NCBI GenBank assembly: GCA_001838165.1
Contig: KV835892.1
Span: forward strand, 1-64,000
Length of the DNA stretch: 64,000 nucleotides
Direction of reading: 5' to 3'
Source: Actinomyces sp. HMSC035G02
Lineage (GTDB): Bacteria; Actinomycetota; Actinomycetes; Actinomycetales; Actinomycetaceae
Positions 1 to 9,394 of the stretch are shown here, piece by piece. Below the pieces are notes generated by a model. That model searched no databases. It was not told the DNA's origin and saw only the letters and a program-made list of their open reading frames with translations. Positions within the stretch are counted from its first letter, which is position 1. Every line of letters starts with the position of its first letter. The translations under genes were made by a program, and so were the position numbers.

Positions 1-2
1 GT

Positions 3-2039
3 CGTGATAACGATCGTCGTGACTTCGGTTCGCGCGATGATCGCCGCGGTGGCTTCCGGGACCGCGGACGTGGGGGTGCGCCTCGTAACGACGGTGCTTA
101 CAAGAACTACTCGTCGACGGACGAGTACGTCTCGCCTAACGGCAATGAGCCGACGATTCCCGCTGGCGTCAGCGCAGATGAGCTCGACCGCGATGCGCTG
201 CGCGCTCTGACCACCCTCTCTGGCCCCAATCGTGACATCGTCGCCCGTCACTTGGTGATGGCCGGCCAGCTGATCGATCTTGATCCCGAGGCTGCCTACC
301 AGCATGCGCAGGCCGCCGTCGCACGCGCAGGCCGCGTTGACGTTGTGCGCGAGGCAGCTGCGCTCACCGCCTATGCGTCGGGTCGCTACGAGGAGGCCCT
401 GCGCGAGGTGCGCGCTGTTCGTCGTATGCGTGGCGATTCGTCGCTGCGAGCTGTGGAAGCTGATGCCGAGCGTGGTCTTGGCCATCCGGAAAAGGCCGTC
501 GAGATCATCGACTCCACCGATCCCTCGACCCTCGACCTCGCAGAGCAGGTCGAGCTCGTGCTCGTCTCCTCTGGCGCTCGCGCGGATCTCGGTCAGGCCG
601 AGGTCGGCCTCGTGATCGTCGACGATGCACTCGCAGCGCTGCCGGCTGCGGCCGACGACGAATTGCGTCGCCGCCTGATGGAGGTCAAGGCGCAGCGTCT
701 GCTCGACCTTGGCCGCGAAGACGAAGCAGCAGAGGTCATCGCCTCGATGCCCGCTGAAGTCGAGGACACGGAGATCGTTGATATCGCTCTGTATGCTGAC
801 GCTGACGTGGATGGTAAGCGTTCTCCGCTGCGGGGCTCCGGCGCGGCGCTCGCTGAAGAATACGACTGTGCGCTGCTCGACCTTGACGGTACGGCGTGGT
901 CCGGTGACGAGACGATCGAGCACGCAGCTGCGTCGGTTGTCGAAGCACGTGAGGCTGGCATGGCCTCGGCTTTTGTCACCAACAACGCGATGCGCACCCC
1001 CCAGCAGGTCGCCGACAAGCTCAACTCCATGGACTTCGCGGCGACGCCTGACATGATCATGACCTCTGCGATGGACATCGCGGCGATCATGGCAGAAGAG
1101 CTCGAGGCGGGCTCGAAGGTCTTCGTTATCGGCGGTGCCGGCCTGCGTCTCGCTCTCGAGGAGCGCGGCTTCGTCCTCGTGGACAGTGCCGATGACGAAC
1201 CCGTCGCGGTCGTGCAGGGTCTCGACAAGAAGGTCGACTGGGCGCTTCTGTCTGAAGGCGCTTTTGCCATTGAGCGCGGTGCCGCTTTCTATGCCTCGAA
1301 CCTTGACGCAACCTTGCCCATCGAGCGTGGCCAGGCCCTCGGTAACGGCTCTCTCGTCCGCGCCATCCAGCACGCGACGCGCAAGCGCCCGATCGCAGGC
1401 GGCAAGCCTGAGCCGGGTATCTACCGTCGCGCCAGCGAGCTCGTCGGCGCGCAGAACCCGATCGCCGTTGGTGACCGTCTCGAGACCGACATTATGGGAG
1501 CTGTCGCCGCTGGCGTGCCCGCCCTGCACGTCCTTACCGGTGTTCACCAGGCTCGCGACGTCATCCGCGCCCCGCGCGGACAGCGCCCCAGCTATCTGGC
1601 GATCGATATGCGTGGTGTGCTGGAGGCGCACCCGGCACCCAAGCACCACCGCGATGGCACCTGGACCTGCGGTGTTTCTCAGGTCGCCAAGGCCACCCGC
1701 TCCGGTGTGCTCACGCTCGACGACGTCGAACTGACCGAGCCTGTCACGATCAGTATCGACTCCTACCGCGCACTTGCTGCTGCCGCGTGGGAGTACGCGG
1801 ACGGCGCAGGCTCGCCGGTTACCTGCCCCGACATTACGGTCGTCGACAATGAGGATCCCGCTGGCATCGTCTCCCAGCCCGAGCCCGTTGCCGCTCCGGA
1901 CGAGGACGACTTCTATGATGTCGCCGCGGATGCCGACAAGCTACCCGAACCGGGTGCTTCGACCCCCGCGTTCCTGCCCGGCGAGGAGGAGCTTGAAGAG
2001 CTCCTGGAGCGTACGGCAGATTTGGATGAGCAGGTCTGA
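3..2039 (+). CDS. TPR-HAD fusion: tetratricopeptide-type protein joined to a HAD-IIA phosphatase (5' end outside window)
   Basis: The frame is open from the left edge, so the start lies upstream; 678 residues are visible. The first ~40 residues are rich in Arg, Gly and Asp (RGG-like, probably nucleic-acid or protein binding). A helical Ala/Glu-rich TPR-like region follows to about visible residue 280. A HAD phosphatase domain then starts with the nucleophile motif DLDGT near residue 290, followed by FVTNN (motif II), GGKPEPGIY (motif III Lys) and VGDRLETDI (motif IV), which makes it a NagD/HAD-IIA type. A ~120-residue tail after the HAD domain ends in an acidic stretch. In other actinobacteria the TPR protein and this phosphatase are usually separate neighbouring genes upstream of tlyA. 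The substrate is unknown. It ends in a TGATG overlap with the next small ORF. Domain calls are from motifs; the fusion is seen directly as one uninterrupted frame. Confidence 0.85.
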   Translation, partial: RDNDRRDFGSRDDRRGGFRDRGRGGAPRNDGAYKNYSSTDEYVSPNGNEPTIPAGVSADELDRDALRALTTLSGPNRDIVARHLVMAGQLIDLDPEAAYQHAQAAVARAGRVDVVREAAALTAYASGRYEEALREVRAVRRMRGDSSLRAVEADAERGLGHPEKAVEIIDSTDPSTLDLAEQVELVLVSSGARADLGQAEVGLVIVDDALAALPAAADDELRRRLMEVKAQRLLDLGREDEAAEVIASMPAEVEDTEIVDIALYADADVDGKRSPLRGSGAALAEEYDCALLDLDGTAWSGDETIEHAAASVVEAREAGMASAFVTNNAMRTPQQVADKLNSMDFAATPDMIMTSAMDIAAIMAEELEAGSKVFVIGGAGLRLALEERGFVLVDSADDEPVAVVQGLDKKVDWALLSEGAFAIERGAAFYASNLDATLPIERGQALGNGSLVRAIQHATRKRPIAGGKPEPGIYRRASELVGAQNPIAVGDRLETDIMGAVAAGVPALHVLTGVHQARDVIRAPRGQRPSYLAIDMRGVLEAHPAPKHHRDGTWTCGVSQVAKATRSGVLTLDDVELTEPVTISIDSYRALAAAAWEYADGAGSPVTCPDITVVDNEDPAGIVSQPEPVAAPDEDDFYDVAADADKLPEPGASTPAFLPGEEELEELLERTADLDEQV

Positions 2040-2227
2040 TGGCGTTGCGCGAGCAGACTGAAGCCCGCCTGGTCGGTTTCGATCAGCTTGGCGCGTCCCT
2101 TCAAGTAGAGACGCTCCGTGCAATCGAGGCCGACCTACGGCGGGCCCTGTCTGCCGACGCGCCGAGCGGCACTGTTCGCCCTGGTACGCAATTGACGGCT
2201 TCAGGCAACGAGGGGAGCGGCGCATGA
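2039..2227 (+). CDS. small conserved-position protein between HAD phosphatase and tlyA
   Basis: This is a 62-residue ORF whose ATG overlaps the upstream stop (TGATG) and whose TGA overlaps the tlyA start (ATGA), so it is probably translated by coupling. The first ~40 residues (LREQTEARLVGFDQLG onward) look helical and the rest is a Gly/Thr/Ser-rich tail. No known domain was recognised. The M. tuberculosis locus has a similarly tiny gene of unknown function (Rv1693) in the same place between the phosphatase and tlyA, so position supports a real gene; sequence similarity to it is not verified. Function unknown. Confidence 0.7.
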   Translation: MALREQTEARLVGFDQLGASLQVETLRAIEADLRRALSADAPSGTVRPGTQLTASGNEGSGA

Positions 2228-3051
2228 AGTTACGCAGAATCGACTCCGAACTGGTACGCCGCGGCCTTGCAAAGTCCCGTGCCGCTGCCGCACAGATGAT
2301 CGAGGATGGGCGCGTCAAGCTCGATGGACAGATCGTGCTCAAGCCCGCTCGCCAGATGGATCCTGCGCAGGCGATCGTCGTCGAAGAATCGGACGATCCG
2401 GAATACGTATCGCGTGGTGCCCACAAGCTTGCGGGAGCACTCGATGCGCTTGGCGACAAGGCCCCGCTGATCGAGGGGCGTCGGGCTCTGGATGCTGGCG
2501 CTTCGACGGGTGGGTTCACCGACGTGTTGCTACGGCGGGGCGCAGCGTCCGTTGTCGCCGTCGACGTCGGGTATGGCCAGCTCGCGTGGAAGCTGCAGAG
2601 CGACCCGCGGGTCGAGGTACACGACCGGACGAACGTGCGTACTCTCGACCCCGCTTCCGTCGCTCCGGCTCCTGAGCTCGTGGTCGGCGATATGTCTTTC
2701 ATTTCGCTGACGTTGGTACTTCCGGCGCTCGTCGCCGCGGCGGCGCCCGAAGCTGACTTCCTGCTGATGGTGAAGCCTCAGTTCGAGATCGGAAAAGAAC
2801 GACTCGGCCACGGGGGAGTGGTGCGCAATCCTGAGCACCATGTGGAAACTGTCGAAACTGTTGCGCGCTGTGCTATCGACCTCGGCTTGGATATCGCCGC
2901 GATCGCCGCGTCGCCACTTCCTGGCCCTAGCGGAAACGTCGAGTATTTCGTGCACATGCGCCGCGACTACCCGGATCCCATCGATCCGAGCCAGCTCACC
3001 GATTACATCCGGCGTGCGGTGGAGGCCGGACCTGCCGGAGGATCCCAATGA
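2224..3051 (+). CDS. tlyA: TlyA-type 16S/23S rRNA (cytidine-2'-O)-methyltransferase
   Basis: The protein has 275 residues, the usual TlyA length. An N-terminal S4 RNA-binding domain (residues ~1-60: LVRRGLAKSRAAAAQMI, then DGRVKLDG) precedes an FtsJ-like Rossmann methyltransferase. That domain has the SAM-binding motif DAGASTGGFTD at ~90-100, VVGDMSFISL at ~155, and MVKPQFE with GGVVRNP, which match the K-D-K-E catalytic layout of the family. TlyA adds 2'-O-methyl groups to rRNA cytidines at the subunit interface, and its loss gives capreomycin resistance in mycobacteria. It overlaps the preceding small ORF and nadK by 4 nt each, placing it inside a tightly coupled operon. Confidence 0.95.
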   Translation: MKLRRIDSELVRRGLAKSRAAAAQMIEDGRVKLDGQIVLKPARQMDPAQAIVVEESDDPEYVSRGAHKLAGALDALGDKAPLIEGRRALDAGASTGGFTDVLLRRGAASVVAVDVGYGQLAWKLQSDPRVEVHDRTNVRTLDPASVAPAPELVVGDMSFISLTLVLPALVAAAAPEADFLLMVKPQFEIGKERLGHGGVVRNPEHHVETVETVARCAIDLGLDIAAIAASPLPGPSGNVEYFVHMRRDYPDPIDPSQLTDYIRRAVEAGPAGGSQ

Positions 3052-3878
3052 CTCGAGTTCTGATGGTTCGTCATCGCCATCGCCCCAACGCGATCACGAG
3101 TGCGGTGAGCCTCGCCGAGGCACTCGAGGAACGCGGCATCGACGTCGTGGACGACGCCTCGGGTGGCGATATCGACATGGTGCTGTCAATCGGCGGCGAC
3201 GGGACGTTTCTCGTTGCCGCGTCGAGTGCGCGTGCACTGAACGTCCCCCTTCTCGGTATCAACGCTGGCCACATGGGATTCTTGACGGAACTGGGTGACA
3301 GGGGGACTGGAGACCTCGCCCGCAAGATCGCGGACGGTGACTTCACCGTCGAGCGTCGTATGACGCTGGACGTGACGATGGAACGTCCAGACGGATCGAA
3401 GGCCGACGACTGGGCCCTCAACGAGGCTGTTGTCATGCACACCGATGTCGCGCATCCCGTTCATTTTGCCCTCGTTGTCGACGGGCAGGAAGTGTCGACG
3501 TACGGGGCGGATGGCATGATCCTGTCCACGCCGACCGGCTCGACCGCCTACTCGTTCTCTGCGGGTGGACCCGTCGTGTGGCCCGATACTGAAGCGATTG
3601 TCGTCGCCCCTCTGGCCGCTCACGGGCTATTCACGCGACCGCTCGTCGTCGGTCCTTCCGCGTGTGTCGAGATCGTTGTTCTTGACGATATGTGGACGCC
3701 TCCGGAGATGTGGTGCGACGGCCTGCGACGTATGACTGTCCCCGCTGGAGCAGTGGTCCGTGCGCGCGTTGGCTCATCGCCCGTTCAGCTTGTGCGCGTG
3801 GACGATACGCCGTTTTCTGCGCGTCTCGTTCGCAAGTTCAATCTTCCCGTGCGCGGATGGAGGGATGGTCCCCGGTGA
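3048..3878 (+). CDS. nadK: NAD kinase
   Basis: NAD kinase of 276 residues phosphorylates NAD to NADP in the cytoplasm. The diagnostic GGDGTFL motif is at ~50-56, NAGHMGFLTE at ~75, and the substrate-binding TPTGSTAYSFSAGGP region near 160-175. The ATG overlaps the tlyA stop (ATGA), and the stop overlaps the GTG start of recN. The order tlyA-nadK-recN is conserved in actinobacteria. Confidence 0.96.
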   Translation: MTRVLMVRHRHRPNAITSAVSLAEALEERGIDVVDDASGGDIDMVLSIGGDGTFLVAASSARALNVPLLGINAGHMGFLTELGDRGTGDLARKIADGDFTVERRMTLDVTMERPDGSKADDWALNEAVVMHTDVAHPVHFALVVDGQEVSTYGADGMILSTPTGSTAYSFSAGGPVVWPDTEAIVVAPLAAHGLFTRPLVVGPSACVEIVVLDDMWTPPEMWCDGLRRMTVPAGAVVRARVGSSPVQLVRVDDTPFSARLVRKFNLPVRGWRDGPR

Positions 3879-5551
3879 TCGAGTCGCTCGATATTTCGCA
3901 TCTCGGCGTCATTGAGTCCGCTCACGTCGACTTTGGTGAGGGTCTTATCGTTGTCACCGGTGAAACCGGTGCGGGTAAGACGATGGTGCTGTCAAGCTTG
4001 CAGCTGCTGCTCGGTGCCCGCGCGGATGCGGCGCTCGTGCGCTCGGGCGCGGATCGTCTGTCTGTCGATGGCATTTTCTCGGTGGGCGAGGAGGTTGCAG
4101 CACGCGTTGAGGAGAGCGGCGGCCTCGTCGAGGGAGGCGAGCTGATTGTCGGTCGTTCGGTGCGCGCCGCCGGGCGCTCCCGCGCTCACCTCGGATCACG
4201 TCCCGTGCCGGCCTCGGTCTTGACGGATATCGTCGGGTCGATGGTGACGATCCACGGTCAGGCCGACCAGATCCGTCTGACAGGGGAGGCTGCCCAGCGC
4301 CGTGCACTCGATCAGTTTGGCGGAGAGGAGCACGCGGCTGCGCTCGAGGAGTACCGCGCTGCTTTCCGTAACGCCGTCGACGTCAAGCATCGCCTGGATT
4401 CGCTGCGTGGCGATGCAAGCGAGCGCGCCGAGGAGCTGGAGGATCTGAGAGCCGCCATCCAGCAGATCGAAGAGCTCGATCCTACGATCGGCGAGGAGGA
4501 AGACCTCGTTCGCGAGGCTGCGCGCCTGACGAACGTCGAGGATCTGCGTGCGCTGGTTGGCGTGTCTCTGGGCTATCTCAAGGGCGACGACCGGGGTGAC
4601 TTTACCGGGGCGGTCGAGGCGGCGCGCCACGCCTACGCGCAGCTCGACGACGCGGCCCGATTCGACGAGGCCGTGGCCGAGTATGTCGGACGTGCACGCA
4701 ACCAGGTGCTCGAACTGGAGGCACTTGCTGATGACGTCTCAGCGTACCTGTCGCGCCTTGACGCGGATCCGGAGAGGCTTTCGCAGATTCACGCGCGACG
4801 CGCGGCTATCAAGGATGTTCTGCGCGGGCGTGCAGCTGATATCGAGGCTCTCCTCGCGTGGGCTGACCAGGCTCGCTCGCGCGTCGAAGAGCTCTCGTCA
4901 CCCGGGTCTGATCCTGTGACGGTCGAACGTGAACTGGTAGCCGCTCAGGAGCGCGTGCTGGAGTGCGGGCGCCGCGTGACCCAGGCGCGTGTGCGTCTTG
5001 CGGCACAGCTCGCGGAGGGCGTGAACGAGGAGCTGCACGCCCTGTCAATGCCCGACGCGACGCTGCACATCGACTGTGAGCCGACGAAGCCGACCTCCAA
5101 TGGATGCGAGACCGTCGTCTTCCGGCTTCAACCGCATCCGCATGCACCTGCTCGACCCCTCGGTCAGGGAGCCTCGGGCGGCGAGCTGTCCCGTGTCATG
5201 CTGGCGCTGGAGTTGATGCTGGGACGTACCGAGGCCTCGTCGACCTTTATTTTTGACGAAATCGACGCGGGAATCGGCGGGCAGACCGCGACCGAGGTTG
5301 GGGCGCGCCTGAAGAAGCTTGCCCAAACGCGGCAGGTTATTGTTGTGACGCATCTGGCCCAAGTCGCGGCTTTTGGCGACCAGCACCTCGTCATCGAGAA
5401 AAATGATGGGACCACGAAGGTGCGCGAAGTCAGCGGGGATGAGCGCGAAGCTGAACTGACGCGCATGATGGGTGGGGATCCGCACTCAGCTGCGGCGCGC
5501 CGCCACGCTTCGCAAGTCTTGGCCTCCGCCGTGTCACAATCGCAGGGATGA
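3875..5551 (+). CDS. recN: DNA repair protein RecN (SMC-like ATPase)
   Basis: RecN is an SMC-like ATPase acting in double-strand break repair. The Walker A motif GETGAGKT sits ~27 residues from the chosen start; a long helical middle follows, and the C-terminal half has the ABC signature (GQGASGGELSRVML) and Walker B (FIFDEIDAGIGG). I choose GTG at 3875 because it overlaps the nadK stop (GTGA), is preceded by GGAGGGA about 9 nt upstream, and gives the family N-terminus IESLDISHLGVIESA. An in-frame ATG at 3857 and a longer frame back to 3692 exist but run inside nadK. Length 558 residues is normal. The stop overlaps steA (ATGA). No SOS box is visible here. Confidence 0.95.
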   Translation: MIESLDISHLGVIESAHVDFGEGLIVVTGETGAGKTMVLSSLQLLLGARADAALVRSGADRLSVDGIFSVGEEVAARVEESGGLVEGGELIVGRSVRAAGRSRAHLGSRPVPASVLTDIVGSMVTIHGQADQIRLTGEAAQRRALDQFGGEEHAAALEEYRAAFRNAVDVKHRLDSLRGDASERAEELEDLRAAIQQIEELDPTIGEEEDLVREAARLTNVEDLRALVGVSLGYLKGDDRGDFTGAVEAARHAYAQLDDAARFDEAVAEYVGRARNQVLELEALADDVSAYLSRLDADPERLSQIHARRAAIKDVLRGRAADIEALLAWADQARSRVEELSSPGSDPVTVERELVAAQERVLECGRRVTQARVRLAAQLAEGVNEELHALSMPDATLHIDCEPTKPTSNGCETVVFRLQPHPHAPARPLGQGASGGELSRVMLALELMLGRTEASSTFIFDEIDAGIGGQTATEVGARLKKLAQTRQVIVVTHLAQVAAFGDQHLVIEKNDGTTKVREVSGDEREAELTRMMGGDPHSAAARRHASQVLASAVSQSQG

Positions 5552-6693
5552 GTGAGACACTTTCAAAGGAATCGAGCGCGCGCTCCGGGCGGATTCGCAT
5601 TGACGACCGTCCCAAGCACCTGGCGACGCGCCTAGAACGCGGCGAGATCGCCGTCATCAACGTTGCGGACCTGGATCGCGAGAGCGCAGCGGCGCTTGTC
5701 GCCGCCGGCCCCGTGGCCGTGCTGAACGCGCAGCCGTCTTTCACGGGACGCGCTGCCGCTCTGGGGCCTCGCCTTGTTCTCGAGGCCGGCATCGTCCTCG
5801 TCGATGACCTGGGGCAGGACATCATGTCGCTGCGCGAAGGTCAAGAAGTGACGGTGACAGGCTCGAAGGTCCTCGTGGACGGCTCGGTCATCGCGACCGG
5901 ATCCGTTGTGTCCTCGGACGACTTGGAGGTCGACGTCGCCGACTCGTCCGCGCTTTTCGCCGGCGTTGACGCTTCGATTGAGGAGTATCTGGCGAAAGAT
6001 GGCGCGACGGTGCTGCGTGGAGTCGACGTTCCCGAGCTCTCCGACCTCAGTAAGCGGCCGATTCTCCTCGTGACGGGCGCGCCCGAGGCGAAGGCTGAGC
6101 TGCGTGCGCTTGCGCGTTGGCGCTCCGAGGTCAGCCCGTTCGTGATTGCCGTCGACGGCGGAGCCGACGTGGCTCTGAAGGCCCGACTGTCGCTCGACCT
6201 CGTCGTCGGTGACGCTGAACTGATGAGTGAGAAGGCGATCCGCAAGGCTCGTTCCTTTATCGTCCGCGTCGGAGGAGACGGCCTCGCCCCCGGCGCTGAT
6301 CGGCTCGACCGCATGGGCATCGTTTACGATCGCATCGCCATGGCTGGCACCTCTCTCGACGCGGCTCTCGTCGTCGCGGCACGTTCGACGGCACCCGCTG
6401 TCGTCACAGTCGGCGTGTCCTACGGGGAGGCGGAGCTGGTGGACGCCGGACGAGCCCTGGTTGCCCCCGCATTCTTCTCACGCCTCGCGGTCGGCTCGCG
6501 CCTTATCGGTGCGCAGGCGGTTGCGGCGACCTTCCGCCCGCGTCCGCGCGGTTGGACGCTTGTCCTACTGGCCGTTGTCGCGGTGGCCCTGATGGGTGTC
6601 GCCCTGTGGTCCACCCCGTGGGGCAACGACCTGCTGCACCCTGTTACTTCATTCTTCGTCTCGCTGATGCACTCCGCAGGAGGAGCCCAATGA
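5548..6693 (+). CDS. steA: SteA-like cytokinetic protein (thiamin pyrophosphokinase-like fold)
   Basis: This 381-residue protein matches the actinobacterial family between recN and the SteB/MctB gene (Rv1697 in M. tuberculosis; SteA in corynebacteria, where it works with SteB at the division septum). It has a pyrophosphokinase-like core (VDGGADVALKARLSLDLVVGD near 210-235; GTSLDAALVVAA near 270). A single C-terminal membrane segment (WTLVLLAVVAVALMGVALW, ~335-355) is followed by a short outside tail, implying membrane anchoring. ATGA overlaps on both sides couple it to recN and steB. Function is by family and context. Confidence 0.85.
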   Translation: MSETLSKESSARSGRIRIDDRPKHLATRLERGEIAVINVADLDRESAAALVAAGPVAVLNAQPSFTGRAAALGPRLVLEAGIVLVDDLGQDIMSLREGQEVTVTGSKVLVDGSVIATGSVVSSDDLEVDVADSSALFAGVDASIEEYLAKDGATVLRGVDVPELSDLSKRPILLVTGAPEAKAELRALARWRSEVSPFVIAVDGGADVALKARLSLDLVVGDAELMSEKAIRKARSFIVRVGGDGLAPGADRLDRMGIVYDRIAMAGTSLDAALVVAARSTAPAVVTVGVSYGEAELVDAGRALVAPAFFSRLAVGSRLIGAQAVAATFRPRPRGWTLVLLAVVAVALMGVALWSTPWGNDLLHPVTSFFVSLMHSAGGAQ

Positions 6694-7583
6694 TTAACTT
6701 CCGCTACCACGTTGTCTCGATCATCGGGATCTTCATTGCTCTGGCCGTCGGCGTCGTTCTGGGGGCCGGCCCGCTGCAGAGCCGTATCCAGGCCGGCGTC
6801 AGCTCGACGGCGACCGCCTCGACAGCGGACCCGCTGCTCAGCGCTCAAGCCGACGCGGAGGCTGCAGGCCTCAAGGCGCTCGCCTCGTCGACGCTGACCG
6901 GTTCGCTCAGCTCCGCCAAGGTTGCTCTCGTCGTCCTGCCCGGCGCATCTGACGATGACGTGACTGCGATTCGTTCGACGCTGACCGATGCTGGAGCGAG
7001 CGTCATCGGGCGAGTGACGCTGACCGACAACTGGCAGTCCACCTCGATGAGCCAGTACCGCACGACACTGTCAACGACCCTCGCGTCGCATCTCGCTTCG
7101 GGGGCGGCCAAGACTGCTAGCGCCGATGGGGTCGTCGGATATTCGATCGTCCAGGTGCTCACCACCACCGGAGCTGAGACCGACCTGCTGCGTCAGATTC
7201 TCACCGACGAATCTACGCCGATCATGACCGTCGACGAGGATGCGAATGGAGGCGCCACGGCGATCGTCGCGGTCGGCCCGCGCGCGCAGGCCACGGCCGT
7301 TTCCAACGCGACGCCCGCTGCGGCGACTCACAGCTCGGATGCGTGGGTTGGCCTCGGTCAGGCCCTCGGTTCGACGAACGGCGTTCTCGTTGGCGACGCC
7401 TCCACCCGTGACGCGATGATCTCTCAGGTGCGTGCTAATGGCGTCACCGTCACGACGGTTGACTCGGTTGGCACGACCCTCGCCGCCGTCGATACCGCGC
7501 TCGCGCTGTCGACGCCCGCGACGGGTGCCCGCGCTTTCGGTGTGGGTAATGGAGCACAGTCTGTCATCCCCAGCAACAAGTAA
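6690..7583 (+). CDS. steB: SteB/MctB-family membrane-anchored protein (annotated in some genomes as copper transporter)
   Basis: From ATG 6690 the protein has 297 residues. This start is preceded by AGGAGG and overlaps the steA stop; a longer frame reaching back to 6552 lies inside steA. The N-terminus MINFRYHVVSIIGIFIALAVG with GVVLGAGP is the diagnostic signature of the family: one N-terminal membrane segment, a short heptad-like stretch, then a Ser/Thr/Ala-rich extracytoplasmic domain. The M. tuberculosis relative MctB (Rv1698) was linked to copper tolerance, while the corynebacterial relative SteB partners SteA in division. Adjacency to steA favours the division role here, but both remain possible. 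Confidence 0.85.
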   Translation: MINFRYHVVSIIGIFIALAVGVVLGAGPLQSRIQAGVSSTATASTADPLLSAQADAEAAGLKALASSTLTGSLSSAKVALVVLPGASDDDVTAIRSTLTDAGASVIGRVTLTDNWQSTSMSQYRTTLSTTLASHLASGAAKTASADGVVGYSIVQVLTTTGAETDLLRQILTDESTPIMTVDEDANGGATAIVAVGPRAQATAVSNATPAAATHSSDAWVGLGQALGSTNGVLVGDASTRDAMISQVRANGVTVTTVDSVGTTLAAVDTALALSTPATGARAFGVGNGAQSVIPSNK

Positions 7584-7612
7584 AGCGCGTCAATACGCGA
7601 TTTGCCTTGTTG

Positions 7613-7643
7613 GCCCCCGCTGATCTGCCAAGATCGCGGGGGC
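7613..7643 (+). terminator. GC-rich hairpin between steB and pyrG
   Basis: GCCCCCGC (7613-7620) pairs with GCGGGGGC (7636-7643), 8 bp, with a further GATC/GATC pairing possible in the loop. It ends the recN-steB transcript or attenuates entry to pyrG. There is no U-tract, so termination strength is uncertain. Confidence 0.55.
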
Positions 7644-7662
7644 TGATTCATGGACGGAGTGT

Positions 7663-7668
7663 TAGACT
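7663..7668 (+). promoter_or_regulatory. -10 box of pyrG, leaderless candidate
   Basis: TAGACT ends 8 nt before the ATG at 7677, so transcription would begin at or next to the start codon. No good Shine-Dalgarno lies between. This favours ATG 7677 over the internal ATGs at 7692 and 7719. Confidence 0.5.
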
Positions 7669-7676
7669 GAAGTTCC

Positions 7677-9386
7677 ATGGTGAGTACTTCAATGCGCACG
7701 GAGCGCGCAGACAATTCCATGACCAAGCACATTTTCGTCACGGGCGGCGTTGTGTCCTCGTTGGGCAAGGGCCTGACCGCCTCTAGCTTGGGTAGGTTGC
7801 TTCGTTCCCGGGGGCTGCATGTGGTCATGCAGAAGCTCGATCCCTACATCAATGTCGATCCCGGCACGATGAATCCGTTCCAGCACGGCGAGGTCTTCGT
7901 GACTGAGGACGGCGCAGAAACCGATCTGGATATCGGCCACTACGAACGCTTCCTGGATGTGAACCTGTCGGGTGCTGCAAATGCGACGACGGGCCAGGTG
8001 TACTCCACGGTCATCGCTAAGGAACGCCGTGGCGAGTATCTCGGCGATACCGTTCAGGTTATTCCGCATATCACCGACGAGATTAAGAACGTGATGCGTC
8101 GCCAGGCGCAGCCCGATGAGAACGGGAATCACCCCGACGTGATCATCACCGAAATTGGCGGCACCGTCGGCGATATCGAATCGCAGCCATTCCTCGAGGC
8201 GGCGCGTCAGGTGCGCCACGACCTCGGGCGCTCAAACGTGGCTTTTGTGCACGTGTCGCTGATTCCTTTCCTGCCCGCAGCAGGTGAGCTGAAGACGAAG
8301 CCGACGCAGCACTCCGTCAGTGCACTGCGCTCGATTGGCATCGCGCCGGATGCGTTGGTGCTTCGCACCGATCGCCCGCTGCCGGAAGGCATCAAGTCGA
8401 AGGTTGCGCTCATGTGCGACGTGGACCGTGACGCCGTCATCGAGTGCGCCGATGTCCCCTCCATCTACAACGTGCCGCTGACGCTGCATCGAGAGGGGCT
8501 TGATGCCTACCTTGTTCAGCGCCTCGGACTTTCCTTCCGCGATGTCGATTGGAAAGAGTGGAAGGAACTTCTCGAGCGCGTACATTCCCCCAAGCATCGC
8601 CTTGAAGTTGCTCTCGTTGGCAAGTACATCGACCTGCACGACGCGTATCTGTCGGTATCTGAGGCGATCAAGCACGGTGGCTTCGCAAACAACGCGCGGG
8701 TCGATATCCGCTGGGTTGCGTCGGATACATGCGAAACTCCCGAAGGTGCTGCCCGCGAGCTCGCTGGCGTTGATGCGATCGTTGTTCCCGGAGGCTTCGG
8801 CATTCGAGGAATTGAAGGAAAGCTCGGTGCGCTGCGCTGGGCGCGCGAACATCGCGTTCCGACGCTGGGCCTGTGCCTGGGTCTGCAGTGCATGGTGATT
8901 GAGGCTGCCCGTCATCTTGCGGGTATCCCGGGAGCGTCGTCGACCGAAATGGATCCCGACACGACCGAGCCGGTCATTCACACGATGGCTGACCAGCATG
9001 AGTTCGTCGATGGCGAGGGTGATATGGGTGGAACGATGAGGCTCGGTGCATACCCCGCGCAGCTCGTCCCGAATTCAATTGTCGCCACAGCCTACGGAAC
9101 GACCGATGTGAGCGAGCGGCACCGCCACCGTTACGAGGTCAACAATGCCTACCGTGATCGCCTCGAAGCGGCGGGCCTGAAGATTTCTGGTACCTCTCCG
9201 GACGGCACACTTGTGGAGTTTGTGGAGCTTGATTCAAAGCAGCATCCCTACTATGTTGCAACGCAGGCGCATCCGGAGTTCAAGAGCCGTCCGACGCGCC
9301 CGCACCCGCTGTTTGCTGGGTTGATTGAAGCCGCGTTGAAGCGTCACGTAGGACGTTACTCTTCGCGCTCCGACGAGAAGGAATAA
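7677..9386 (+). CDS. pyrG: CTP synthase
   Basis: CTP synthase (569 residues) aminates UTP to CTP using glutamine and ATP. The N-terminal synthetase domain starts with [20 protein letters not shown] and contains the TKPTQHSV and [11 protein letters not shown] motifs. The C-terminal class I glutamine amidotransferase domain has the nucleophile Cys in GLCLGLQC (~400) and the His/Glu pair in [10 protein letters not shown] (~535). The start is uncertain: ATG 7677 (15 residues before the conserved core) fits a leaderless promoter, and ATG 7719 would give MTKHIFV directly. It is followed 8 nt later by a Nudix gene, as in mycobacteria (Rv1699-Rv1700). Confidence 0.96.
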   Translation: MVSTSMRTERADNSMTKHIFVTGGVVSSLGKGLTASSLGRLLRSRGLHVVMQKLDPYINVDPGTMNPFQHGEVFVTEDGAETDLDIGHYERFLDVNLSGAANATTGQVYSTVIAKERRGEYLGDTVQVIPHITDEIKNVMRRQAQPDENGNHPDVIITEIGGTVGDIESQPFLEAARQVRHDLGRSNVAFVHVSLIPFLPAAGELKTKPTQHSVSALRSIGIAPDALVLRTDRPLPEGIKSKVALMCDVDRDAVIECADVPSIYNVPLTLHREGLDAYLVQRLGLSFRDVDWKEWKELLERVHSPKHRLEVALVGKYIDLHDAYLSVSEAIKHGGFANNARVDIRWVASDTCETPEGAARELAGVDAIVVPGGFGIRGIEGKLGALRWAREHRVPTLGLCLGLQCMVIEAARHLAGIPGASSTEMDPDTTEPVIHTMADQHEFVDGEGDMGGTMRLGAYPAQLVPNSIVATAYGTTDVSERHRHRYEVNNAYRDRLEAAGLKISGTSPDGTLVEFVELDSKQHPYYVATQAHPEFKSRPTRPHPLFAGLIEAALKRHVGRYSSRSDEKE

Positions 9387-9394
9387 GAACTGAT

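Noticed and set aside
4..210. Short ORF at the left edge on the plus strand
   Set aside because: It is out of frame with the real TPR-HAD gene, which is open from the edge.
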